Shown piece by piece: positions 38,871 to 51,469 of a DNA stretch of 64,000 nt. The DNA comes from Chrysomallon squamiferum (lineage: Eukaryota; Mollusca; Gastropoda; Neomphalida; Peltospiridae): positions 11,113,791-11,177,790 of the forward strand of contig CM022668.1 in the NCBI GenBank assembly GCA_012295275.1. Reading direction: 5' to 3'. Under the pieces are notes generated by a model. The model saw nothing but the letters and a program-made list of their open reading frames with translations. It was not told where the DNA came from and made no database searches. A program made the position numbers and the translations under genes. Each line of letters opens with the position of its first letter. The stretch's first letter is position 1.

Positions 38871-39958
38871 TATGTTTGTTTGTTTGTTGTTGTTGTTGTT
38901 ATTTTTTTTTTTGTTTTTTGTTGTTGTTTTTTATATATATATATATTCTGTGTTTCTCCAGATATACCTGGTTGTGAATACATCGTCATTCCACACAGAT
39001 ACGGATATGATCTCTATCTAGAAATTGAGAGGACTATACATATAAAGACTGTAGAAAGCTGTGTGACACACAAAACGGATATAATAACAAACCGTGTACT
39101 GCAGTAGAATATTATAACGGCTGGTGTTATTTGTATTCTTCTGCTTACCCTTTCAGATATGACTCTGCTTCCATGATGTTCGTAAAAGTGTGCGATAACG
39201 GTAAGAAAATGTGTTTTTAAAATATTCCTTCAATATTAAATGCTAATTTACGTCTTCTATTGATTTGTTCTTCTTTTAGGAACAGAAGTTTCCAAAGTGC
39301 TACAAGAATTATCAAATATACTAACAATCTTATTTTATTGTTCTAACCTGTGATGCTAGAAATATTAATCAGATGAGAGGACTGGACGTAGAAGAGTTTA
39401 TATATGATTATATTTATCTCAAACAATTGTAATCAGTTATAATTAAAAAGATTTGCATAACTGTTTATGTTTCTTTCTTTCTTCTTCATCTGTCACCGAT
39501 TAATTTTTAAAACTCGTTATGTTTATTTTTAAAAATCTATCTTTATTTTAAATATTTTAGAAATAAAACAAGAACATTGTCTCTCTGTAGGCAGTGAGCA
39601 AAAATAACACTATTTTTGCTAAGGAAAATATATATATATTTTTTTAAACATACTTTTTTTTTGCAATCTGTTTCAGGTACATGTGGATCACCATGTGCAA
39701 ACGGCGCCACTGTAAACTTTGATAACTGTACTTGTTCTTGTTTGGACAATTGGGAAGACACTCTCTGTGGTAAATTTTGTTTTGTTATTATTATTTGGAA
39801 ACATATTTGAATGAATGATAACTGTTCAGAATAAAACATTAAATCAATATGTAAATTCAGCATGCTGCACAAAATGAGAAGTGTTAACATTCGTACTGAA
39901 AGTGATGAGATAGAAGAACCTAGTTGACACCTTTACCTACTTTTGGTTTTAGATTAGC

Positions 39959-39996
<38 letters not shown>

Positions 39997-42555
39997 TCTC
40001 CCGAACTTCATTACTACATAACATCAGAACAAGTTAGGAATCAAATTTATCATTCAATGCTTTCTTCAGAATTACACTTTCAATGCTAGTAAACTAAATG
40101 TTTGCAAATATTTCAAAGTTATATTAAATGAAATATTGCACTGTGCATAATTCTTGAAATATTTTTCAAACGAAGTATCTTTTACGACTGTACCAACGAG
40201 GGCTTTTCAGCAAACTAGGTGTAACGTTCACTATATCAAGTGTAACCGTCGCTGAACTGTTGAATTAATTATTTAAATGTTTTATTTGTTATTTATTTAT
40301 TTCTTCTCCTTTTTCTTTCTATTTATTTATTTATTTAATTAAATTCAGATGCATGCAACAAAAAGTGCTTACACGGCGGCACTTTGAACGAAGATAAATG
40401 TAGGTGTTCTTGTATGAACAACTGGGAAGGCAACGCATGCAGTAAGTGTATTTGATAATCAGTTGACTTTTTAATTCTTAGCCAACATAAACAGTTTTAT
40501 CTTTCTAATGATATGCACTATATATATTACATAGATAATTATTACTGTATTTAAAGAAAATAATACAGTTTCAGTAGACGTTTCTAAAAAAAAATGTCAG
40601 TTTGAAGATTTCTCATATCAATAAAGTTACTCATCGTAGAAATTAGAGACGGAAAAAAATAAAAATAATAAAATAAAAATAATAATATGTAAAATTAAAA
40701 ACTACTACTACTACTAAAAAAAAAATAATAATAATAAAAAGAAAAACAAGAAGAAGAAATTGACTTCTTAACTTTTTTTCAAGACGACACTTTATTCCTT
40801 TTACTATTTCTAATGAATTACCCTACATCCATTACATCGATAATTATCACTGTGTAAGAAAATAATACAGTTTCAGCAGATCTTTACAGATTCGGAACAC
40901 TTCTCTTATCGATAAAGTTAGTCGATGTAGAAAGACAGATTTAAAAACAAAAAGAAAAAGAAACAAAGAAAAAAGAGAAACAAATCAGCATTGTTACGGT
41001 AAATAATAGTGAATTATTCCAAACTATTCACTACAAAAATATTTAAATAATTATAATGTATTTATTTATTTGAATGCAGGGACGTGTAATGAGAACTGTT
41101 TTCACGGCGGCACATTCACAATAAGCAACTGTAGCTGTTCCTGTCCTGGAAAGTGGGGAGGAAAATCATGTAGTAAGAGTATTTGAGTACCTAGCTGACT
41201 TTTTGTTTTCTTTGCAAATGTGAATTAAAAATATATAATATGAAATTAATAGAAAACCCGTCACTTCTAGATTTCTGCAGTATGCTTAATTCAAGAGTAT
41301 TTTCAAATAGGCAGTTTCTGTATATAGTGTATTTTGTTCTGTTAGGTAGTGCTTCCAGTCCTTATTAATAACAAAGTAAGATGATCATCTTTTATCAGAA
41401 TTTTGCAAACCTCAAATGAATTCACTTAAGTATTTACATCATTCTTAGTTTATCTTCATATGTTTACTTTTAAACGTCAAACATTATTGTTAGTAAGGAT
41501 TCGTCGCCGATATTTGGGCAAGAAAAATGGAGAGAAAAAAAAATAATAAAAACAATTAATAATAATAATAAAAACTAGTCTTCCTAATAGATTCTCTGTG
41601 AATCTTCTTTGTCTTGGTGTCATTTAACATAAAAATAAAACTGTAAACATATCAGTTGCTAGATGTAGGAAATTCACGTGTATGCAACGAGGATTGTCTT
41701 CCTGGCGGCGTGTTGAATGAAAGTGACTGTACTTCTTCTTGTATCAACTACTGGATAGGAGATACATGTGGTAAGCATATTTGATAGTTGAAATATTACT
41801 TATTTGCAAAGATCTATACAAATTAATTTAAAAATAAAAAATTTAAAATTATAAAATGTAGATCTCCTCGTCTCTCATAGACTCATTCTAAAAGTTATTA
41901 TAATTGTATTGCAAGACAGAAATTAACCGAGTCTGTCTTACTCAAATCTGAGATGTTAATATGACGTAAAGTTAGAGTGTGACAAGATATTAGTGATGAT
42001 CTAATTTTAAAACAACATGTTTGTAAATAAACTTACAACAAGAAAGCAGTATTTGTGTCTCTCTTATTTAGAATATTTATCTGAAACTAAAGTTTGTTTC
42101 ATGTTCGCTGTCACAGTAATACATTACCGCATTTAATTCTGTTTTTTTTTCACTCTGGTTTTAGCCATGTATCATGTTTTGCATTGGCCCCATAAGCCCT
42201 AACTTCACGACAGAAGGATGATAGCAACACTCATGTATTTTTCAGAAGCAGACTTTTGTTGTTTAACTTCAGTGACACTCTTTCAGTTATTAATCATATT
42301 AATAAACATTTTTTTAGTTTTCGTAGATATCTGATGCTGTATGAATAATAAATAAAAATTGATTCAATTCTATTCTTACAGATGAATGCAGTCTAGTCTG
42401 CCAAAATGGCGGTGTGTTGAATACGATATCTTGCACATGTACGTGCAAAGAAGACTACTACGGGGATAAATGTGAGCTAAGTAAGTACTTTTATTAGAAA
42501 AATCATAGAAAGCAAACAAACCGAAAAACAAGAAACATCATAATATATGTATGAA

Positions 42556-42652
42556 TCCATGTATGTATGTATGTATGTGTGTATGTATGTATGTATGTAT
42601 GTATGTATGTATGTATGTATGTATGAATCTATATATGTATGTATGTACGTAT
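42556..42652 (+). repeat. (TATG)n microsatellite
   Basis: TATG units with small interruptions, in the intron before the damaged ShKT exon of gene C. Confidence 0.9.
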
Positions 42653-42749
42653 ATTTCTTCTAAAATATTCATCACAGCCAAGTGATAAATGTTATTTTCA
42701 TAGCTTCATTTTTCACCACACTACCCTAGATTTAAAAACATAATACGAG

Positions 42750-42910
42750 AGAAAACACATCATATTATTAATGTAACGAGACATAAAGCAGTTCGTAACA
42801 TTAATGTTGCCAAACATAAAACACATAATGGCATTAATGTAAAGACACATAAAACACACCAAAACATTAATGTGACGAGACAAAAAACACATCATAACAT
42901 TAATGTCTGA
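42750..42910. repeat. 33-bp minisatellite
   Basis: The palindrome ATTAATGT begins at 42767, 42800, 42833, 42866 and 42899, exactly 33 bp apart, with ACACAT/GAGACA between. As 33 is a multiple of three, the minus strand stays open over 42713-42895 and repeats an 11-residue pattern (for example INVLVCFMCLY, INAIMCFMFGN). It is not present in genes A or B. Confidence 0.85.
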
Positions 42911-43535
42911 CGCATCTGAAAGTAAGTGCGTTAGTAGAAAATAACAGTTTATTTTCTATGTTGATAATGAATATATCTCTATCACAGGTACTCAAACATA
43001 AACACACACAAAATCACACACACACATACACAAACACACATTGTGAAATAGACATGCTTGTTATTCGTGTACAGACGCTTTCCAGATAATAGAGAAAGAG
43101 TGTAGAGGTTCTGGAATGTTGTGGTTCTGGTGTGTAAAAACCTGTCAGTTACGTCAGAATGGTAAGTTGATATGTGTAAATAAACAATAGTGAAATACAT
43201 GCGTATATATATAACACAATAAGCAGGATGGACGTATTTTTCTCTGTACTACCTGTAAATGAAAGTGTTTAAATGTGATAAATATTCTTTCTTCAGTTCT
43301 TTTTGTATTCTCTTCAGTTCGTATTTGCATCCAGAGTAGACCTCAGGCTTCTTATCAGAAATTATTTATTTCATTTGTTTGTTTTCTATTTACTGTGATA
43401 GGCGTGGCGTGCAAGGACAGACAAGAAGAAAAGTGTCGCCATTTTAAAGAACATGCGTTTGACGAAGCCACTCACATGTTCTGTTATGAACGTGAGTCCT
43501 ATGAGTGTCGACACCTCTGTTTGTATTCAGAATAA

Positions 43536-44263
43536 ACAATACTATTAGTGATAATGATTATTATAATAAAACATATTTTAAAAAATAAAACATAAATCAA
43601 GAAATAAATAAGTATACAAATGAATGAATGAAGAAATAAATAAATAAATACGTAAACAAATTAAAAAGTGTATGTAAATAATTAAACAACGAATGAATGG
43701 ATGAATGAATGAATAAGTGTAGTGTAACGCAGTAAGTAAATACATAAGTGCACTTTCACTCATACATATTATCATCACCTTCTTTGGGATGTTACTACTA
43801 CTACTACTATTACTACTACTACTACCACTACTATTACTACTGCTACTACTTCTGCTGCTGCTAGTACTAGTACTTGTTCTTTATTTTATTTATTTTATCT
43901 ATATTTTATATTCATGTTATTCGACTGTGCAGGTTTTAGAAATACATGTATAATTGTCAGTAAATAAATATATAAACAAACACATAAACAAATAAGTGCA
44001 ACGAAAATACTCAAATTGTATATAAGGGAAATAACTCTCATTTAAACAGGAAAATATACAGGAAGAATTAAGACGACAAATTTCAGTATGACTTCCTGTC
44101 ATATCTCATTTTTCTAAATATTATCTACGTTATATAAGATGAACGTTGGACAGTTTAATATTATTTATTCATTTACTTACATACTTACTTACTTCCTTAC
44201 TTATTTACTTGCCTACTTACTTATTTTTGTATTTATTTATTTATCCATTTATTTATAGGGGTA
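43536..44263. other. 3' flank of gene C
   Basis: Partner of about 2640-3300 with the first 500 bp deleted. No gene seen. Confidence 0.55.
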
Positions 44264-44378
44264 TGCGTAGTTACTTCCGAAACTGACTGATTGAAACTAA
44301 TACTGCCGACAAAATATATTTAAATCAGTATCCTTGTAATAATAAAGGTTTAAGAGGCAGAATTTTAATATTAATGTA
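44264..44378 (+). pseudogene. Dead copy of the candidate terminal exon
   Basis: Partner of 3312-3427. A small insertion gives TGA after eleven codons. Confidence 0.45.
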
Positions 44379-44396
44379 GGGAAATAATTCTTGATT

Positions 44397-44508
<112 letters not shown>

Positions 44509-44879
44509 AACATAAGGACACATATACAAACACACACAAACACAGACACATAAACACACACTCAAAAACACACACACAAACACACACACACATACACACA
44601 TACACACTCACACACTCTAAAATAGATGTGTCTGTTACGCGTGTACAAACGCTTTCTCACCAAGATGTTTGATAATAACAAGAAGAAGAAGAACAACAAC
44701 AACAACAACAAGTAGAAAAAGAAAGAAATAAACCAGAAAACAAGGAACTAAAAAAAGAAATAAACAGTCTCTTCTCCATTTTGCTAGATTTCTTAATATT
44801 TTAGCTTATTACTTTGGATTTGATCAGATATGACTTTGCTTTCATTTGTGATTTCACACAAACATTTTTCGGGTTGCAG

Positions 44880-44938
44880 TGATGACGCATCAGATAATAG
44901 AGAAAGAGTGTCAGCATCTCTGTGTGTATTCAAAATAA
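44880..44938 (+). CDS. Fused ShKT/C-terminal mini-exon, segment C copy
   Basis: Same phase-1 frame as 26055-26113 with TAA; it is open although the parent gene C is damaged. Confidence 0.35.
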
Positions 44939-45071
44939 ACAAAGTCCTTTCTCTAAGGTATTGTTTTTCTTTACTCTGTTTTTATTAGTTAATTATTTTG
45001 TAGATTAATTATATAGAAACCAATAAAAATTTGAAATATTATAAAGTCATTTTTTTTATTAAATTTTGTTT

Positions 45072-45076
<5 letters not shown>

Positions 45077-45160
<84 letters not shown>
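45077..45160 (+). repeat. (CT)n microsatellite
   Basis: Site of 3940-4072 in segment C; (AT)n follows at 45211-45248. Confidence 0.95.
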
Positions 45161-45163
<3 letters not shown>

Positions 45164-45208
45164 TGATTGTTTTCTTTTTATTTTATTTATAAATGTTATC
45201 ATTATATA

Positions 45209-45251
<43 letters not shown>

Positions 45252-46449
45252 ACTAGAAAGAACAAAATGAAAGAAAAGAAAATGAAACTACATACATTCA
45301 TTATATGTTATTCACTATGGTAACTTTTCATTTATTTATTTCTTTTCTTCCTATAAATTAAATAAGTTATCTTTATTATTATTATTCTTGTTGTTATTTT
45401 TATTGCTTTTTGCTGTGTTTTATTTGTTTTATCTTGTTTTAGTTTCATATTTAAATTTTGCTCGTTTACATTTTTAAGTGTCAGCTTTGCGTAATTATGA
45501 GAGCAGTATTAATATAAGTAATAATTATACAAAAAGCTATATGTTTGTTTCAATATTTGTATGTGTGTGTGAGTGCCTCATGCATGTATGTCTGGCTTTA
45601 CCTTTGTATGCACATGGGTATGTATATAAGCATGTACATGTACATGCATTTATATGTGTGTGTATGTATTGTATTTGAATATATTATTGTGTTACATTAT
45701 TAACGAGAATCTGTATATAAATAATGTTTATGGAACATACATTAGTTGATTACAAGTCCAATGTATTCTACAAGATAATTCTGAAACATTTTTAACAAGT
45801 TATTTAATAGCTTAGGGCAATCATAACGACTCGAGAAGCAAAATGTCGTGCCTTCACATAGATTGTATTCGTGAACACATTGGTAAACGAAGATAACTTC
45901 CATCATGCGTATCTGTGTATCTATCTATCTACCTATCTATCTGTATGTGTGTGTGTGTGTGTGTGTGTGTCTGTGTGTGTTTGTGTGTTAATACTAATCA
46001 GATTGCTTTATTATTATGGTTCCAGTGCTATAACAAATAGTTTCTTCGCTTGATAAGTTATGCTTTCATTCAGTCTATATAGTTATAAGAAAATCATTTC
46101 ATATCTAATTAATTTATTTGTTTCTCATACAGTTTCTTCTTTCCGTTAATATGCAGTGACCTGAAATATATTACCAATATCAAATAACAATATTATACCC
46201 AACCAGACACAAATTATAATATTATACAAACATATAATATTTATACTTATTTATAATATGTGCGATGTCGATGGTGAAATTTTATGATGATGATGCCAAG
46301 ATCATAATAATAACTAACAAACACACATATATACAAAAACGTAAAATAGAATATTCATTCGTGAATACATACAAATACGTACGTATATATATAAGTACAA
46401 AGATGAATACATACATTCAAACATACACACATCACATACATAAATAGAA

Positions 46450-46490
46450 CATTAATAATAATAATAATAATAACAATAATGATCATATTA
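46450..46490 (+). repeat. (AAT)n microsatellite at a duplication joint
   Basis: Same joint as 5341-5395: left side as segment B, right side as gene D intron. Confidence 0.8.
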
Positions 46491-46988
46491 ATAATAGTAA
46501 TGACAATATGTTTGCTATTTATTTATTTTATTTTATTATTCGTTTCTTTCAAATACAATGGGGAATGCTGCTTTGGAACATATTAAAATTATTATTTAAA
46601 TACCATACAAAGAATGATACAAAGAATATATTAAAATGTAAACAAGTGAATGATACAATGCATATGTTTTGATATGCAATAAAATAAGTATGTATCCAAT
46701 ATATTTCAAATGTAAAAGTTTAATATGTAATAATATTAAAACGTTATTCAAAGTATTAATATACGTAAAAACAGTATAAAAAACTCTAATATTAATATTC
46801 TCAAAAACAACATATTTCAAATGTAAAATTACTAAAACTTACATATCTATTTAATTAAAATGTAATTGTATTGTAAGTCGTATAAACAATACAATATAAT
46901 AGTTAATACATAGACTTTTAATTCAATTAGAATAGCATCAAAAAATCAGCATATAAACAGTGTATTTCAAATATTCGTTTGTTTGTAG

Positions 46989-47420
46989 ATAAATGCAATC
47001 CACTGTGTCTAAACGGCGGAACATTTAACGAAGACTGTAGCTGCTCCTGCTCAGGAAAGTGGACAGGGAAATCCTGCAGTAAGTGTAACTCGATATAATG
47101 TTAGTGCAAAGGGAATGATAAGTAGCTTAATGCTAAAATAAGCAAACGAACATAAAGACGTTCATTTCCTCCGAATTTTTGCATTACAGGTGTTTTCTTA
47201 TATGTGTGAGCATTTACGGGATGCATGTTGCTCGTGAATCGATGCATATGTTTTGCGATGAACACCACAATTAATATTATTAGTATTATTAGTATTATTG
47301 ATATTATTATTGTTATTATTATTATTATTATGTCACTGAAAGGACCACGTCTGAACAGAAATGAGCATTTGAGTGAACATTTACTCAGACATGTTTCATT
47401 AGAGGCCTTACACGTTTAAT
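46989..47420 (+). pseudogene. 3' remnant of a D-like gene, segment C copy
   Basis: Intact EGF-like exon 46989-47078. Then comes the same fusion of an EGF acceptor to the C-terminal exon as in segment A, with an extra G and a further deletion after CACCACAA (47270). The LKGPRLNRNE relic lies at 47336-47420. Confidence 0.75.
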
Positions 47421-47689
47421 TATATTTTTATCTATTTTAATTTTCATCACGTTACTTCACTAACAATTAAAAGTATAAAATACTTTACTGATGTCACTTT
47501 TGTCACTCTTTCTTTTACTTTTTCGTTTATTATTTGCTTATTTCAGCATCTTCTTTGTTCACAATATTATTTATTTATTAATTTATTTTTTTACTTTTTT
47601 TCTACCTGTAGAAGAATCATACGCATATATACTTCGATTTGATTTTGGGTTTTTTCTTTCGCTTCTTGCTACACATGAAGGCCAGCAGT

Positions 47690-48390
47690 GAACCATACTG
47701 TACTCTGTAGATCAGTTTTTGTGCCATACTGCTTCTAATGGAGAGTTGTTGTACTTACCCAGAAGTCTGCCTCAGCTGTGCAGTTTTGGATGATAAACCC
47801 AGTCCTCTGTTCTGTTTTTCCACACGAGAACATGGAAGAAGATATCAGCCGGAACCTCCTAAGCATCTGTTGGTTCTAATCATTGTGTCCAGTGCTTAAT
47901 CGGAAAATGGTGACTTGTTCGTGGCGGGAGAGCAGGTGATGGTCATCGGTTTGTTTGGCAGGTCTATAGAGAGATTTAGTACGAGATATCTTCTCTTCAT
48001 ATGTCACCCAGTTATCCTCCTGTTCATTACTTGCACCTGCTTTTGCAGGTTTCTCTGCATTCTTATTGCCACAGTGAGCTTGGTTGACACTACTGATAGG
48101 GTGTAGCTCTTCTGAAACCCTGTCTATCTTGTTATTTTCAAGAGACTGGGGGACAGAGACTGCCACTGTGAGGAAGACAACATGTCAGCAGTTATCTCTT
48201 AATCTGATGGTGCTGGTTTTTTAAATGAAAGCCTCGACCTGCAGCATAGTTTGTGTAATGTTTCTCTGTAGGACAATGTTCCTCCTATCTCTAACCACTA
48301 GGATCCATGATGTGTATTCCAGCACTTCTTTTTTACACGGCATTTGTTTCTGATCCACAACAATATATATGTGTCCATGATGTTTCTGGG
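47690..48390 (-). mobile_element. LINE relic, segment C copy
   Basis: Partner of 6780-7440, open over 48166-47876 on the minus strand and ending HLLSRHEQVTIFRLSTGHND. The final GH restores the family motif that is GY in segment A. Confidence 0.6.
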
Positions 48391-48629
48391 TACTTTCCAT
48401 CAATAATGATTAGTTTTATAATTCGATTTTTATGGTTTACTATGTTCGTCTCAAGGAATGACGTGTTGGACCCTTCCCCAGATCTTTACACTATCCAGTT
48501 GTTGTTCTCAGGATGGAATGCAGCTGACAGTGCTAACTTGAAACATTTGATCTGGCTGTTCTCCGAATATGTCTGTGTTTGCGTATATATGAGATCTATA
48601 AAAAACATTTCAAAACTATTTCCTTTCTA

Positions 48630-48899
48630 TTAACATGCTTTAAAACAGTTTTGCAAAAGGTTTAATAACCACCTAGCTGCATTTTCATATAAAAAATAAA
48701 TTATCATGTAACGATTTCCAGCGACAGTAGTGAGATTTGCCATTTCCCTCGGGAACGATCGTTCAAGGAGCTTGTACTCTATCCTGCAGTAGACAGGCAA
48801 CCAGTCAGGTTCCTTCAGTACTGGCGATACGTGATGGTGAGGTGATTTCCTGTTCACAATGTGTGCTGCCGTATTCTGGAACGTATTTATGTAAAACAT
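48630..48899 (-). mobile_element. LINE reverse transcriptase relic, segment C copy
   Basis: Same KEPDWLPVYCRIEYKLLERS motif as 7692-7985; a short deletion follows it. Confidence 0.75.
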
Positions 48900-50149
48900 A
48901 AGATAATTATCATGCTGTACTGGTATTTTACCACTTCCAGAACTAACTAAGAATAAAATTTATTACATTACATCTTTAAATATGAATCACCTCAACACAG
49001 TTCTTGTTTATTTAAAAATAGTACGATAATGAAATAACAATCCATGCCAATGCATCAAAGATTTATTTATTTATTTATTTATCATCAGCATCAGCGATAC
49101 TGTTATTGTTAATATTATTGTCATTATCATTATTATTGTTATTTGTGATTGTTATTGTTCTTACTGTTGTTGTTTTTGCTGCTGTTTCCATTTTCACATA
49201 GAGATCAAACTTTCTATTCTGTTTATGTAAATGTATGAGTATATGAATTGGCAGTTTATAGCATATTCCTTACAAATAGGTAATTTAATGGATTCATAGA
49301 CAAGGGGAATGACTCTTGCCTTTGATCGGTCCAAATTTCCGAGAACGACTGAGTACGTGTTCTTGTAGTGCATGAAATTATTTAGTTGTATTTAATAATT
49401 TATATTGTTTTTCATTATTACGTATTTGACACGTAACGTAACTATAGTATCTTTATGATTATTAAGAATATGGATATCCATGACATAGAATGACGTCATA
49501 CAGGAATTCTTACTGCATGAATCTAGACTGAATTTCCATACGAATTTGCTGAAAAGATTTAGTCTTAAGCTTCAGACTGGGTGCGTTGCAGACTTTCGGC
49601 GGCCATTTCTGAAGATGGTATTCTGGTTTTTCTCATATATCGGTAAACATTTCGATCAAATTTGCCTAGGAACATACAATTTGAATTATTTTGCTCTGTA
49701 CAAAAATACGCAGTTACATATATGTATATTTTACATCAGATGTAGTAAAATAAAACAAAAATGGCAGAATATGGTGACATTTTCTGATATAACTGCGAAG
49801 TTTTCTATGATTCTAAAGTAAAGTTTCTTTCTAAATCATCTAGAACGGCATAACGGTCATCGATGTAATTTCTTAAATTAAGATCCGCTGACATTTTATA
49901 ACATGCAGAGAATATTTATTTTATTTTATTGTCTTTTATTTTTATACCATCATGCCACTTTATGTAACATAAACGCAAACATACAAACACACATGCAAAC
50001 ATAAATATATAGATAGATATATACATACATAACATACGCACAGACACATGTACCTATGTATATACACACATAAATATATACACACATACCTACAAACATA
50101 AATACGTAGAAATGCCTTAATATACACCCATACATATTTATATATATAT
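48900..50149. other. Intergenic spacer of segment C
   Basis: Partner of 7986-9282 with few changes. No gene is supported. Confidence 0.45.
49491..49498. promoter_or_regulatory. CRE-like palindrome TGACGTCA
   Basis: Second copy of the site at 8579-8586. Confidence 0.3.
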
Positions 50150-50335
50150 ATATAGACAAGGTTGACTTGAAGGCGGAACGGCAATGTCGTACGCCTTAAG
50201 AACGCGAGTGAATGAGTGTCCTGTGTTCGAGTCTCGTCAGCGGCATCTCACTGAGTTTCTTAGGTCACTGACTGGACTTTGTTCTGCTGCGCCAGTGTGT
50301 TTCCGAAATATTCAAATCCTATTACATCTATACAG
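50150..50335 (+). mobile_element. tRNA-derived SINE candidate, segment C copy
   Basis: Same A- and B-box-like motifs as 9283-9460. It was duplicated with the segment rather than inserted independently. Confidence 0.45.
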
Positions 50336-51171
50336 ATGCTCACTCATATACACACACACACATACACACACATATGTACGTTCATCCATGTACACATATA
50401 AGATATCATACCCATAAAAATATCATACATATATATATATATATATACACACGCTTTTATAAATACATACATACACAGATGCATACACATTTATGTACAT
50501 TCAAACACTCAAATTATTTCTCACCCATACCCAAAAACATACAAGCAAAAATTATGCTAATAAGATTTCAAGGTCAGATGAATATTTAATTAGCTTTATT
50601 CTGTGCAAGCGACACAGGAGAAAATTTCCTGGGTGACCGTTTCGTCTTCCATCCTCTCACTTTCAGGCAATCTAGATATTTTGATACAGATACACTGACT
50701 GACAGTTGCTGATTGATTTTGAACAGAATGTTATTAACGTATAAAAGACACAAGATTTCAAATTTATTTTGAAATGATTTCAAATTCACAGACGGTGTCT
50801 TCTCAGTTAAAATCGTGGCGTTTGATCATAAAATAAATATTAATAAAATCAGTTAACATTAGCAGCTGCCTGTTGTTTATGTCAATAGAAGAAATTCTAA
50901 GAATTCTATTATCTCTGTGTACTGTGATATCTGTTAACACACACTGCTGATTTTATTTATTCCGTCTTTTCATGACAGAAGTTTAAAATCAAATGGCACT
51001 TGAAGCAACTAAAATCAGCGTACATAAACTTTTGTTGTATTATTATATCGACCGCTGAACTGTAAATTAATGTTTTAGTTGTAACAGATGCTCTTTATAA
51101 CGCCATCATTAAAAAGTTCATACGTTGTCATAGTTAATACTCAATCTATTCCACATCGTATAAGATCAAAA

Positions 51172-51214
51172 TAGTTAGGGTTAGGGTTAGTGGTAGGGTT
51201 AGTATTAGGGTTAG
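51172..51214 (+). repeat. Short telomere-like TTAGGG repeats
   Basis: GTTAGGGTTAGGGTTAGTGG, then two further units; the cleaner of the two copies. Confidence 0.65.
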
Positions 51215-51469
51215 ATTTAAGTGTCAAGACAATTTTGGTATTAAATTTCAAAAATTTCATTCTGAGTTTTAATTGATGAATTATTTCGTTTTTGTTCCTT
51301 TTTTTTTCTAATACATCCGAAGTAAAGTTTTATATCATATGTTTTGAATTATAATTCTTAGTAAATAAATACAACTGAATAAACATTGAATCAGTTCTCG
51401 TCGTACATAGGAACTTCTATCATAAGGAGCCGCTCACATTTTCTGAGAACCCATCAAATCAGCGATTCA

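Larger units (their letters stand above)
38049..43535 (+). pseudogene. Gene C: PAN-like/EGF-like/ShKT-like gene with several lesions
   Basis: Exons: 38049-38133 (signal peptide), 38962-39200 (PAN-like, one base short), 39677-39769, 40349-40441, 41080-41172, about 41663-41770 and 42382-42480 (EGF-like), 43086-43161 (ShKT-like, 35 bp short) and 43402-43535 (C-terminal). The PAN-like exon loses its frame after LEIER. The fourth EGF exon has lost the usual TTCAG acceptor and one cysteine (DCTSSC). The ShKT exon lacks its 5' part, stops in the expected frame, and its last cysteine is changed to Arg. The other EGF exons, signal and last exon are clean. The two middle EGF exons (40349, 41080) have no partner in gene B, so C keeps an older, longer layout. 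It is probably not producing a full protein, though shortened isoforms that skip phase-1 exons are conceivable. Confidence 0.75.
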
